Source of the DNA: CAVUPF01 sp963777915
GTDB taxonomy: Bacteria > Actinomycetota > Thermoleophilia > Solirubrobacterales > 70-9
Assembly (NCBI GenBank): GCA_963777915.1
Contig: CAVZSH010000005.1
Coordinates: 62,001 to 126,000, forward strand
Length of the DNA stretch: 64,000 bases
Direction of reading: 5' to 3'
The stretch's first letter is position 1. Every line of letters starts with the position of its first letter. The notes beneath the pieces were generated by a model that saw nothing but the letters and a program-made list of their open reading frames with translations, had not been told where the DNA came from and did no database searches. Shown piece after piece: positions 1 to 8,667 of this stretch. Position numbers and translations under genes: made by a program.

Positions 1-357
1 CAGCTTCGCCCAGGCCCGTTGCTTGGTCCCAAACTCCCGTAGCCGCAACTCCCGCCCGTCCCCCAGCCCTACCAACACCCGGGAGGCCCGATCTCTGGGC
101 GAGGCCCGCTTCTCAAACACCTGCAGCCGGCCCGCTGACATCAGGTGAATCAGCAGCGCCAGATCCCCGAACTCAACCACCGGCATCTTCCCGATTCGTC
201 GCACTGCGCTCACCTCTCGTCCCACCAGCTCCTCCAGCCCCGGCTCAAATGTCTTCATCACGTTCATCCCCGGCGCCATGGCCGATTCGACCACGGCCCC
301 CGACAAGGCGCTGTTCAGCCGCCGGGCAGTGATCTCAACCTCGGGCAACTCGGGCAT
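1..357 (-). CDS. Fpg/Nei family DNA glycosylase, N-terminal part (runs off window)
   Basis: Base-excision repair glycosylase/AP lyase of the formamidopyrimidine-DNA glycosylase family. Read on the minus strand from ATG at 357, the first nine residues are MPELPEVEI, the family hallmark: Pro2 is the catalytic imino nucleophile and Glu3 the acid. About residues 65-73 read RRIGKMPVV, matching the family's RRxGK lysine region, and a LIHLMSAGRL stretch follows, like the usual HLxMSGRL. 119 codons are present without a stop; the helix-two-turn-helix and zinc finger should lie beyond base 1. Family membership is firm; Fpg versus Nei cannot be settled from this half. Confidence 0.85.
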   Translation of the reverse strand, partial: MPELPEVEITARRLNSALSGAVVESAMAPGMNVMKTFEPGLEELVGREVSAVRRIGKMPVVEFGDLALLIHLMSAGRLQVFEKRASPRDRASRVLVGLGDGRELRLREFGTKQRAWAKL

Positions 358-536
358 AGGTGAAGTCTTGCGCCTGCGCCCTTGGTGCGGCGAGAGGGTC
401 GAGGAGGTAGGCCTCGCCGCCGATCGCCCTCCGCGTCGAGAGCGCCGCTGGGCTGAGCGGTTAGACTTGGACAACGTTCATTCGACTGGTTCAAGGCGAA
501 GGCCGGCCCAGCGAACATCAGGAAAGGAAGGGCTCC

Positions 537-1568
537 GTGCAAGAGCTCCCGACGATCCAACCCACTTCACCGGACGGCCTCTCGCCCGAGGAGGTCGCTG
601 CGCTGAGCGAGCAGGTCCGCGCCCTTGCTGCCGAGCGGGGCGCGGTGATCCTGGCGCACAACTACCAGCTGCCCGAGGTCCAAGACGTCGCCGACCACAT
701 GGGCGACTCACTCGGGCTCTCTCGCCAGGCTGCGGTCACCGACGCGGAGGCGATCGCCTTCTGCGGCGTGCACTTCATGGCCGAGACCGCCTCGATCCTC
801 TCGCCGGAGAAGACGGTCCTGATCCCCGACCTCGGCGCCGGCTGCTCGCTCGCCGACTCGATCGATGCCGAGGCGCTGCGTGCCTGGAAGGCCGAGCATC
901 CCGGCGCGCTGGTCGTCATGTACGTCAACACCTCGGCCGAGGTGAAGGCGGAGACCGACTACTGCTGCACCTCCTCCAACGCGGTCAAGGTGGTCGAGCA
1001 CATCTGGGCCGAGCACGGCCCCGAGGCCGAGATCCTCTTCGGTCCCGATATGTGGCTGGGTGCCTTCGTCGAGCGCGAGACCGGCCTGCACGAGGACCCC
1101 GAGCGCCGCGCCCGCTTTCGGGTCTGGGACGGAGAGTGCCACGTCCACGCCGGGATCCGCCCTGAGGACCTCGCCCAGACGCGGGCCGAGCATCCCGAGG
1201 CGGAACTCCTGATCCACCCTGAGTGTGGCTGTTCGACCCAGGCTATGGAGTACCTCGCAGCGGGCGAGATCGAGCCCGAGGGCGTCCACATGCTCTCGAC
1301 CTCAGGGATGCTGCGCCAGGTCGAAGCGCATCCCGAAGGCAGCTTCATCATCGCCACCGAGAACGGGATGCTCTACCCACTGCAAAAGGCGGCGCCGCAG
1401 GCCAACCTGATCGAGGCCAACCGGATGGCGTTCTGCAAGTACATGAAGATGATCACGCTGCCGAAGCTGCGCGACTCGCTGCTTGAGATGAAGTTCGAGG
1501 TCAGGGTCCCGGCAGAGATCGCCGCGCGGGCGCGCCTCCCGATCGAGCGCATGGTGGCGATCGGCTAG
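537..1568 (+). CDS. nadA: Quinolinate synthase NadA
   Basis: Condenses iminoaspartate with dihydroxyacetone phosphate to quinolinate in de novo NAD synthesis; cytosolic, needs a [4Fe-4S] cluster. The 343-residue product has the NadA triplicated fold motifs AHNYQ (40-44), FCGVHFMAET (75-84) and NTSAEVKAETD (131-141). The three cluster cysteines are probably C103 (GAGCS), C201 (DGECHVH) and C300 (FCKYMKM), placed as in E. coli NadA. The GTG start is chosen because GGAAAGGAAG lies six bases upstream (521-530). nadB and nadC, often linked, are not in the window. Confidence 0.95.
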   Translation: MQELPTIQPTSPDGLSPEEVAALSEQVRALAAERGAVILAHNYQLPEVQDVADHMGDSLGLSRQAAVTDAEAIAFCGVHFMAETASILSPEKTVLIPDLGAGCSLADSIDAEALRAWKAEHPGALVVMYVNTSAEVKAETDYCCTSSNAVKVVEHIWAEHGPEAEILFGPDMWLGAFVERETGLHEDPERRARFRVWDGECHVHAGIRPEDLAQTRAEHPEAELLIHPECGCSTQAMEYLAAGEIEPEGVHMLSTSGMLRQVEAHPEGSFIIATENGMLYPLQKAAPQANLIEANRMAFCKYMKMITLPKLRDSLLEMKFEVRVPAEIAARARLPIERMVAIG

Positions 1569-1617
1569 CGGAAGATAGAGTCCGACTCCCGGCCGCATCG
1601 AGAAGAGATCTACGTCC

Positions 1618-3495
1618 TTGCACCAGGCCATCCCTGCGCAAACAGCGAATCGCAACCAGCAGATGCACGAGCTTGCCCAGCAGCTTCGTGTCGATGCGAT
1701 CCGCGCAAGCGCAGCAGCCGGCTCCGGCCATCCCACCTCCGCGATGTCGGCCGCCGACCTGATGGCCGTGCTCTTCGCGCACCACCTTCGATACGACTTC
1801 TCCGCCCCAGAGAACCGTGCAAACGACCACCTCGTCTTCTCCAAGGGCCACGCCTCGCCCCTGCTGTATGCGCTCTACAAGGCGGCCGGCGCGATCGACG
1901 ACGAAGAGCTGCTCACCTTCCGTGAGTTCGGTTCCCGCCTGCAGGGCCATCCGACCCCGGAGATCCCCTGGGTCGACGTCGCAACCGGCTCGCTCGGCCA
2001 GGGCCTTCCGATCTCGGTCGGCATCGCGCTTGCCGCCGCCCGCCTCGAATCCTCCGACCTCAGGGTCTGGGTGCTCTGTGGCGACTCCGAGCTGGCCGAG
2101 GGATCGATGTGGGAGGCGTTCGAGCACGCCGGTCACGCTCGCCTCGGCAATCTGATCGCGGTGGTCAACGTCAACCGGCTCGGCCAGCGAGGCCCGACCA
2201 TGCACGAGTGGGACACCTCCTCCTTTGCGGCGCGCGCGAGCGCCTGCGGTTGGCAGGTGGAGGAGATCGACGGGCATGACCTGGCGGCGATCGACGCTGC
2301 CTATGCCCGGGCGCTGGAGGCGGACGTGCCCGTTGCGATCTTCGCCCGCACCAAGAAGGGCTCCGGGGTCGCCGCCGTCGAGGACAAGCCGAACTGGCAC
2401 GGCAAGCCGCTTGCCGATCCGGAGGCCGCGATCGCCGAGCTTGGCGGTGTCCGCTCGCTTGCGGTGGCTGTCCAGCCCCCGCCTGCGCCGCGACCGTTCG
2501 AGATTGCGAGAGAGCCGGTCAAGCGGCCCGCCTATGAGGTTGGCGCCGAAGTCGCGACGCGCGGCGCCTATGGCGACGCCCTTGCCTGGATTGGCTCGGT
2601 CGATGAGCGGGTCGTGGCGCTTGACGCCGAGGTGGGGAACTCGACCTACGCCGAGCGCTTCGCCGCGAAGCATCCGGACCGCTTCTTTGAGATGTTCATC
2701 GCCGAGCAGCAGATGGTCGCGGCTGCGGTAGGCCTCCAGGTCCGTGGATGGAAACCGTTCGCCTCCTCGTTTGGCGCGTTTCTGAGTCGTGCCTATGACT
2801 TCGTCCGCATGGCCGCGATCTCCGATGCGGACTTAAAGCTCTGCGGCTCGCATGTGGGAGTCTCGATCGGGCCCGACGGACCGTCGCAGATGGCACTCGA
2901 GGACATTGCCGCCCTTCGTGCCGTCCTCGGCAGCACTGTCCTGTACCCCTGCGACGCCAACCAGACCGTGCAGCTCGTCGATGCGATGCGCCGCCACCAC
3001 GGCGTCAGCTACCTGCGCACGACTCGCGGCGCCACCCCGGTGCTCTATGAGCCGGAGGAGGCCTTCGCGATCGGAGGTAGTCGCACGCTGCGGTCCAGCA
3101 GCGATGATCTCGTCACCCTGATCGGCGCGGGGGTCACCCTGCACGAGTGCCTTGCCGCCGCCGAGGATCTCGCCGGCCGCGGCATCGCGGCCCGGGTGAT
3201 CGACCTCTACTCGGTGAAGCCCGTCGACGCTGAGACGCTGGTCAGCGCGGCGACCGAGACGCAGGCGCTGGTGACCGTGGAGGACCACTGGGCCGAGGGA
3301 GGGATCGGTGAGGCCGTCGCCACCGCGCTGGCGGATTCCGGGGTGGGCACGCGGCTGCTCCGGCTCGCCGTCTTTGAGCGACCCGGTAGCGGTCCCCCGG
3401 AGTCGCTGCTGGGCGCCGCCGGGATCGACGCCGCGCACATCTCCTCTGCGGTGCAAGAGGCGCTTGAGCCGGGCCGCACTGCGGGCAATAACTAG
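1618..3495 (+). CDS. tkt: Transketolase
   Basis: Thiamine-diphosphate enzyme moving two-carbon units between sugar phosphates in the pentose phosphate pathway. Order of parts: TPP-binding domain with GSGHPTSAMSAAD (35-47), SKGHAS (75-80), ATGSLGQGL (122-130) and the GDSELAEG...N metal/TPP motif from 155 to 186; then the PYR domain with the FIAEQQM catalytic Glu region; then a C-terminal domain. About 625 residues, close to animal-type transketolases and shorter than E. coli TktA (663). The TTG at 1618 gives the longest form; ATG at 1663 would also keep the whole domain. Located 49 bases after nadA. Confidence 0.93.
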   Translation: MHQAIPAQTANRNQQMHELAQQLRVDAIRASAAAGSGHPTSAMSAADLMAVLFAHHLRYDFSAPENRANDHLVFSKGHASPLLYALYKAAGAIDDEELLTFREFGSRLQGHPTPEIPWVDVATGSLGQGLPISVGIALAAARLESSDLRVWVLCGDSELAEGSMWEAFEHAGHARLGNLIAVVNVNRLGQRGPTMHEWDTSSFAARASACGWQVEEIDGHDLAAIDAAYARALEADVPVAIFARTKKGSGVAAVEDKPNWHGKPLADPEAAIAELGGVRSLAVAVQPPPAPRPFEIAREPVKRPAYEVGAEVATRGAYGDALAWIGSVDERVVALDAEVGNSTYAERFAAKHPDRFFEMFIAEQQMVAAAVGLQVRGWKPFASSFGAFLSRAYDFVRMAAISDADLKLCGSHVGVSIGPDGPSQMALEDIAALRAVLGSTVLYPCDANQTVQLVDAMRRHHGVSYLRTTRGATPVLYEPEEAFAIGGSRTLRSSSDDLVTLIGAGVTLHECLAAAEDLAGRGIAARVIDLYSVKPVDAETLVSAATETQALVTVEDHWAEGGIGEAVATALADSGVGTRLLRLAVFERPGSGPPESLLGAAGIDAAHISSAVQEALEPGRTAGNN

Positions 3496-3514
3496 CGTCC
3501 GCTAACAATTCGCT

Positions 3515-3534
3515 AAGGTTCCGCCAACCTTTTA
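3515..3534 (+). terminator. Weak hairpin after tkt
   Basis: AAGGTT (3515-3520), five-base loop, AACCTT (3526-3531), then TTAT. The six-pair stem with a short T run 20 bases after the tkt stop is a weak intrinsic terminator candidate. Confidence 0.35.
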
Positions 3535-3601
3535 TGGGCAGGGTCTTGCGCGCCCGACGGTGCGCAGGAGTCACCCTGTATCCGCAGAACAGACCCCGGG
3601 C

Positions 3602-4444
3602 ATGGCACGAGCGAAGAAGAGACCAAAGCGCGACGAGGAGCCGCGGCGACCCCGCCCTGGCGGTCGGCCGATCATCGAGCTGCGCGACGCGACCAAGGTC
3701 TACCCGGGCGGGCACATGGCCCTGGACCGGGTCTCGCTGGCCATCGACCGCGGCGAGTTCGTTTTCCTGGTCGGCCCCACGGGGTGCGGCAAGTCGACCC
3801 TGATCAAGCTGCTGATCCGCGAGCTGGCGGCCACCGAGGGCAGTGTCAGCATCGCCGGCCGCGACATCGGCGCCATGGCGGAGAAGAAGATCCCCCAGCT
3901 GCGGCGCAATATCGGCACCGTCTTTCAGGACTTCAAGCTGCTCCCCGATCGCACCGTCTATGACAACGTTGCCTACGCTCTGCAGGTGATCGGCGCTAGC
4001 CGCGCCGAAATCCGCGAGCAGGTGCCGGAGACGCTGCGCTTGGTCGGCCTCTCGACCAAGCTGCACAGCTACCCCGACCAGCTCTCCGGCGGCGAGCAGC
4101 AGCGCGTCTCGATCGCCCGCGCCTTCGTCAACCACCCGCCCTTGCTGCTCGCCGACGAGCCGAGCGGCAACCTCGACCCAATCACCTCGATCGGGGTGAT
4201 GCAGCTTCTCTACCGGATCAACAAGACCGGCACCACCGTCCTCGTCGTCACCCACGATCGCGAGATGGTCGACAACATGCGCCGCCGGGTGATCGAGCTC
4301 TACGAGGGCCGCGTCGTCCGCGACGAGGTCAGCGGCGGTTACACCGAGGAGTCGACCACCGAGTTCGGCCTGCGGATGCGGGCCGAGATGGGGGTCGGGC
4401 CCGAGGGCCAGACCAACGGCCACGGCAGCGAGTCGCTGTTCTGA
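3602..4444 (+). CDS. ftsE: Cell-division ABC ATPase FtsE
   Basis: ATPase partner of FtsX; the complex controls peptidoglycan hydrolases at the division site. About 280 residues with Walker [10 protein letters not shown] (58-66), signature LSGGEQQR (161-168) and Walker [10 protein letters not shown] (181-189). A basic N-terminal extension of about 22 residues precedes the domain, and a C-terminal tail of about 40 residues follows the usual FtsE end. ATG 3602 is chosen; an in-frame GTG at 3560 would add 14 residues. Its stop overlaps the ftsX start by one base (ATGA), so the two are translationally coupled. Confidence 0.95.
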   Translation: MARAKKRPKRDEEPRRPRPGGRPIIELRDATKVYPGGHMALDRVSLAIDRGEFVFLVGPTGCGKSTLIKLLIRELAATEGSVSIAGRDIGAMAEKKIPQLRRNIGTVFQDFKLLPDRTVYDNVAYALQVIGASRAEIREQVPETLRLVGLSTKLHSYPDQLSGGEQQRVSIARAFVNHPPLLLADEPSGNLDPITSIGVMQLLYRINKTGTTVLVVTHDREMVDNMRRRVIELYEGRVVRDEVSGGYTEESTTEFGLRMRAEMGVGPEGQTNGHGSESLF

Positions 4445-5361
4445 TGAGCAAGCTCGCCTTCTTCATCCGCGAGGCCTTCCGGGCGCTGCGCCGCAACGCG
4501 GCGCCGAGCATGGCGGCGATCGTCACGACGATCGTCACCGTGATCCTGCTCGGCGTGCTGATCCCGATCCTGCAGACCACCCAGGCCAAGAGCGATCAGG
4601 TCCGCGGCCAACTCAACGTTCAGGTTGCGCTCTTCGCCGACGCGACCAAGGACGAAACCGCCGCCTTGCATGCAAAGCTGGTGGCGCTCCCGCACGTCGC
4701 CTCGGTGCGGTTCATCAGCAAAGCCGAGGCGCTCGAAGAACTGCGGGAATCGCTGGGCAAGAAGAAGAGCCAGGAACTGACCGCCCAGCTCCACGAAAAC
4801 CCGCTGCCGGCCAGCTTCAGGATCAAGCCCAACGACGCCTCCAACCTCGCCTCGATCCGCCTCGCGATCATGCGACCGGGGCCAAACGGAAAGCCGCACC
4901 CGATCTCGCCGATCGTCCAGAACACCTTCGACCGCCAGCAGGCGGCCGAACAGATCGCCCAGGTGACCGGCGCGCTGAAGATCGTCCTGACCGTGATCAC
5001 CGCCCTTCTGATCACCGCCTCGCTGCTTTTGGTCGGCAACACGATCCGGCTCTCGATCTACACCCGCCGCCGCGAGGTCGAGGTGATGCGACTGGTCGGC
5101 GCGACCCGCTGGTTCATCCGCTGGCCGTTCATGATCGAGGGGGTTCTGGTCGGCTTCACCGGCGGCCTGGTGGCCATACTGATCCTGTGGCTGGGCAAGA
5201 TCACCATCGTCGACCCGCTCAGCAAGACGTTCTCCTTCCTCGCAGCGCAGAACAACGGCAGCTTCTCCTTCCCGCTGCTGGTCGGCATCCTCTTCGGCGC
5301 CGCGGTGCTGGTCTCGGCGATCGGCTCAGGAGTCACGCTGCGGCGCTTCCTGAAGGTCTGA
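4444..5361 (+). CDS. ftsX: Cell-division permease-like protein FtsX
   Basis: Membrane partner of FtsE. 305 residues with the family layout: one N-terminal membrane segment (about 22-42), a large extracellular domain rich in charged residues (about 45-170), then three C-terminal membrane segments around 178-205, 227-253 and 275-300. The second segment is followed by RLSIYTRRREVEVMRLVGAT, the conserved FtsX cytoplasmic loop. Start overlaps the ftsE stop. The next gene encodes a secreted S41 protease, a common neighbour of ftsEX in Gram-positive bacteria. Confidence 0.95.
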   Translation: MSKLAFFIREAFRALRRNAAPSMAAIVTTIVTVILLGVLIPILQTTQAKSDQVRGQLNVQVALFADATKDETAALHAKLVALPHVASVRFISKAEALEELRESLGKKKSQELTAQLHENPLPASFRIKPNDASNLASIRLAIMRPGPNGKPHPISPIVQNTFDRQQAAEQIAQVTGALKIVLTVITALLITASLLLVGNTIRLSIYTRRREVEVMRLVGATRWFIRWPFMIEGVLVGFTGGLVAILILWLGKITIVDPLSKTFSFLAAQNNGSFSFPLLVGILFGAAVLVSAIGSGVTLRRFLKV

Positions 5362-5368
5362 GGCCGGC

Positions 5369-6556
5369 GTGAGGGCGGGGCGGATTGCGGCGATCCTCGC
5401 CGCCCTGCTCCTCGCCCTATGCGCGGGGCTGTGGCTGGGGGGCCACCCGGGCAACCTGCCTAGTTTCATCCGCAGCCCTTTCGTCAACTCCTCCGGGGGT
5501 CTCACCGCCGAAGCGACCGAACTTATCCAGGACAACTACTACCGGCCGGTCGGGGAGAGCGAGCTCGGCAACGCCTCGCTTCAGGGAATGGCGCGGGCGC
5601 TGCGCAAGAAATTCCACGACCGCTTCTCCGAATACTTCTCGCCGAAGAGCCTGACGGGCTTCAACGATGAGATCGACGGGCACTTCTCAGGCGTGGGAAT
5701 CGTGATCGTCCCGACCAAGCGCGGCATTCTCACCGAGCATGTCCTGCACCGATCGCCCGCCGCGAAGGCAGGGATCAGACCAGGTGACGTGATCGTCTCG
5801 GTCGATGGCAAGCCGCTGGCCGGGAAGAGCCTCGAAGTGGCGAGGGAAAGGATCACCGGCCCGGAAGGCACCAGCGTGAGGCTCGGCGTAGTGCGGCCGG
5901 CCCACCGCGGCGTTGAGAGCATCCGGGTCAGGCGAGCTGAGATCGTCACGCCCGTCACCTTCACGCGGATCAAGCGGGTGGACGGCCACAAGCTGGGATA
6001 CGTGCGGTTTGCCAGCTTCACCGAAGACTCCCATCGCCTGGTCGCCGATGCGCTGCGGCGGGTGGAGCGAGAAGGCGCCCAGGGGATCGTCCTGGACCTT
6101 CGCGGCAACGGCGGCGGCCTTCTGCAGGAAGCCGTCCTGATCGCGAGCCTCTTCTTGCCCAAGGGGCAGGTGGTCGTCTCGACCCGCTCGCGCACCGAGG
6201 GGGACAAGGTCTACCGGGCCGTCGGCGGCAACCTGCCCAAGCGTCCGGTTGTCGTCCTGATCGACCGCGACACGGCCTCTTCGGCGGAGATCCTCACCGC
6301 GGCCCTGGCCGACGACGCCGGCTCAACCGTGGTCGGCACCCGCTCCTACGGCAAGGGCGTCTTCCAGCAGGAGATCGGCCTCTCCAACGGCGGTGCCCTG
6401 AAGCTGACGGTCGGCCGCTACTTCACGCCCGACGGTGTCAACCTGGCGGGCAAGGGAATCCACCCCGACGTATATGTCCGGGACAACCCACGGACCAAAA
6501 GGGACGAGGCGATGCAGCGGGCCCTCGAAGTCCTCGCCCACCAGGTTCGCGGTTGA
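5369..6556 (+). CDS. S41-family C-terminal processing peptidase
   Basis: Secreted or membrane-anchored serine protease with PDZ domain (CtpA/CtpB type). Residues 5-24 form a hydrophobic export/anchor segment. A PDZ domain with GVGIVIV and AAKAGIRPGD lies at about 107-180; the protease core follows with LDLRGNGGGLL (242-252). The Ser-Lys dyad is visible: S305 in TASSAEI and K329 in SYGKGVF. 395 residues, typical length. GTG start seven bases after the ftsX stop suggests one operon. The natural substrate cannot be read from sequence; a role in cell-wall hydrolase processing fits the ftsEX context but is inference. Confidence 0.9.
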   Translation: MRAGRIAAILAALLLALCAGLWLGGHPGNLPSFIRSPFVNSSGGLTAEATELIQDNYYRPVGESELGNASLQGMARALRKKFHDRFSEYFSPKSLTGFNDEIDGHFSGVGIVIVPTKRGILTEHVLHRSPAAKAGIRPGDVIVSVDGKPLAGKSLEVARERITGPEGTSVRLGVVRPAHRGVESIRVRRAEIVTPVTFTRIKRVDGHKLGYVRFASFTEDSHRLVADALRRVEREGAQGIVLDLRGNGGGLLQEAVLIASLFLPKGQVVVSTRSRTEGDKVYRAVGGNLPKRPVVVLIDRDTASSAEILTAALADDAGSTVVGTRSYGKGVFQQEIGLSNGGALKLTVGRYFTPDGVNLAGKGIHPDVYVRDNPRTKRDEAMQRALEVLAHQVRG

Positions 6557-8115
6557 GCCCGCGGGGGGCGCGCTCTCCAAAGCGGGCGCGCGAGGCGGTC
6601 GAAGCGCTGCTGGGCGAGCGGCTGGGGAGTCGCGGCTTCCGCGCGGCGCTGGAGGTCGAAGCGGCTGAGGCGGCGAGCGCCGCCCGGAGCCGCCCGGGGC
6701 CTCGCCACGATCTCACCGCTCTGCCCACCTTCACCGTCGACCCGGCCAGCGCCCGTGACTTCGACGACGCTATCTCGGCCCGGCGCGAGGGAGACGGGGC
6801 GCGCGTCTGGATCCATATCGCCGACGTCGCTGCGCACGTATCGCCCGGCTCGCCGCTTGACCGCGAGGCCGCTCGCCGCGCCAACAGTACCTACGCGCCG
6901 GGGGCGGTCGAGCCGATGCTGCCGCATGCCCTGAGCAGCGAGGCGTGCAGCCTCACGCCCGGGGAGGAGCGCCTCGCGGTGACCGCCGAGGTCGAGCTGG
7001 GGCCTGAGGCCGAGCCACGCGCGGCGCGCTTTTACCGCAGCCGCATCTGCTCGGACGCCCGCCTTGACTACGATCGCCTCGACGCGATCTTCGCCGGCCG
7101 GGTGAAGTCGCCAGAGTCTGCCGGCGAGTCGCTGGCGGTGGCGCGGGAGGCGGCGGCGGCGCTGCACGAGCGGCGCGGCACCGGCGGCCTTGACGTCGAG
7201 TCCTTCGAGCCCGAGTTCCGCTTCGATTCCGCCGGGGAGGTGACCGGCGCCCATTCGGTTCCCCAGACCGAGTCACACCGCCTGATCGAGCGGCTGATGA
7301 TCCTCGCCAACGAACAGGTGGCGCGGCTTTTGGAGCGCAAGCGAGCGCCGGCGATCTACCGCGTCCACCCCCAGCCCGACCCCACCCGGATCGAGCGGCT
7401 GATCGCCCAGCTCCACGCGCTCGGGGTGCCGACCCCGCCACTGCGCGAGGGGCTCTCGCCGCGCCAGGCGGGCGAGGTCGCCGCCGAAGCGAGCCGGCTC
7501 GCAGGCCGCGAGGCCGCGCGGCGCGGGCACGGCCGCGCGGCGTATACATCGCTCGTGCTCCGCTCCCTCAAGCAAGCCTCCTACAGCGAGAAAAACAGTG
7601 GCCACGCCGGCCTCGGCAGCCCTGCCTACTGCCACTTCACCTCGCCGATCCGTCGCTACCCTGACCTGCTCGTCCACCGTTCCCTGCTGGCGGCGCTGGG
7701 GGAGGGGGAGGAGGCGCCGCGCCGCGCTGCGGCGCGGGAGGTGGCTGCCCACTGCTCCGAGCGCGAGCGCGAGTCGGCGCGGATCGAGCACGAAGCCGAC
7801 GACCTCTGCGCCGCCTATCTACTCGAGCGGGAGTTGCGCGAGCGCGGTGCCAAGGCCGAGTTCGAGGGCGAGGTCTCCGGGGTGATCCGGGCCGGCGCCT
7901 TCGTTTCCTTCGGCGGCGAGCTGGGCGACGTATATGAGGGCTTCCTGCCAGCCCGCCGGATGCCGGGCGAGTACTTCGAGCTGGACCCGACCGAGACCGC
8001 CCTGATCGGCCGCAAGAGCGGCAGCCGGGTGCGGCTCGGCGATCCGATATCGGTCACGGTAGGGGGAGTCGAAGCAGCCCGGGGCCGCGTCGACTTGGAG
8101 CCCGCTGGTGGCTGA
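6553..8115 (+). CDS. RNB-domain exoribonuclease (RNase II/R family), short form
   Basis: 3'-5' RNA exonuclease. Residues 63-74 read DPASARDFDDAI and carry the four Asp of the RNB active site; SPAYCHFTSPIRRYPDLLVH around 358-377 is the second family signature. A C-terminal S1-like segment (about 435-515) follows. At 520 residues it lacks the N-terminal cold-shock domains of RNase R (about 800 residues). The TTG start overlaps the protease stop by four bases, and its 3' end overlaps smpB by eight. RNase R works with SmpB and tmRNA, so this neighbour may fill that role. Confidence 0.9.
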   Translation: MSPRGARSPKRAREAVEALLGERLGSRGFRAALEVEAAEAASAARSRPGPRHDLTALPTFTVDPASARDFDDAISARREGDGARVWIHIADVAAHVSPGSPLDREAARRANSTYAPGAVEPMLPHALSSEACSLTPGEERLAVTAEVELGPEAEPRAARFYRSRICSDARLDYDRLDAIFAGRVKSPESAGESLAVAREAAAALHERRGTGGLDVESFEPEFRFDSAGEVTGAHSVPQTESHRLIERLMILANEQVARLLERKRAPAIYRVHPQPDPTRIERLIAQLHALGVPTPPLREGLSPRQAGEVAAEASRLAGREAARRGHGRAAYTSLVLRSLKQASYSEKNSGHAGLGSPAYCHFTSPIRRYPDLLVHRSLLAALGEGEEAPRRAAAREVAAHCSERERESARIEHEADDLCAAYLLERELRERGAKAEFEGEVSGVIRAGAFVSFGGELGDVYEGFLPARRMPGEYFELDPTETALIGRKSGSRVRLGDPISVTVGGVEAARGRVDLEPAGG

Positions 8116-8584
8116 GAAGCGCCGCAAGCCCGTCTCCGGCGACGTCGCCACCAACCGCCGCGCCCGCCACAAATTCGAGCTGGTGGAGACGATGGAGGCG
8201 GGGATCGCTCTGCGCGGCTCCGAGGTCAAGTCGCTGCGCGGCGGCAAGGCCCAGATGACCGACGCCTACGCAGTGGTCGACGGCGGCGAAGTCTGGCTGC
8301 GCAACCTCCACATCCCTCCCTATCTGCCGGCCAGCAGTCAGAACCACGAGCCCGAGCGGCCGCGCAAGCTGCTCCTGCACCGGGCCGAGATCGAGCGCCT
8401 GGTCGGCAAAACGGCGCAAAAAGGGCTGACCCTGATCCCCACCCGTATCTACTTCAAGGGCCCGCGGGCAAAGGTCGAGCTGGCGCTCGCCCGCGGCAAG
8501 GAGGGGCGTGACCGCCGCCGCGAGATCGCCGACCGAGACGTCCGCCGCGAGGTCGAGCGCGAGTTCAAGGGACGGATGCGGTGA
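8108..8584 (+). CDS. smpB: SsrA-binding protein SmpB
   Basis: Binds tmRNA and delivers it to stalled ribosomes. 158 residues; GSEVKSLRGGKAQM (36-49) is the family signature, and the central beta-barrel is followed by a basic tail rich in Arg that normally enters the mRNA channel. GTG start overlaps the end of the RNB nuclease gene. The tmRNA gene it serves lies 3.3 kb downstream. Confidence 0.95.
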   Translation: MAEKRRKPVSGDVATNRRARHKFELVETMEAGIALRGSEVKSLRGGKAQMTDAYAVVDGGEVWLRNLHIPPYLPASSQNHEPERPRKLLLHRAEIERLVGKTAQKGLTLIPTRIYFKGPRAKVELALARGKEGRDRRREIADRDVRREVEREFKGRMR

Positions 8585-8667
8585 GGGCCGGCCCGGGTCA
8601 TGCACGGCTGAGCCCGCCGCGGCGGTTGGGCTTGCATGCGCCGCCTTACATGAAAGGATTCAGGACC

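Noticed and set aside
3242..4423. A 393-codon minus-strand open frame
   Set aside because: Covers the transketolase end and ftsE on the other strand; no family likeness and no ribosome site.
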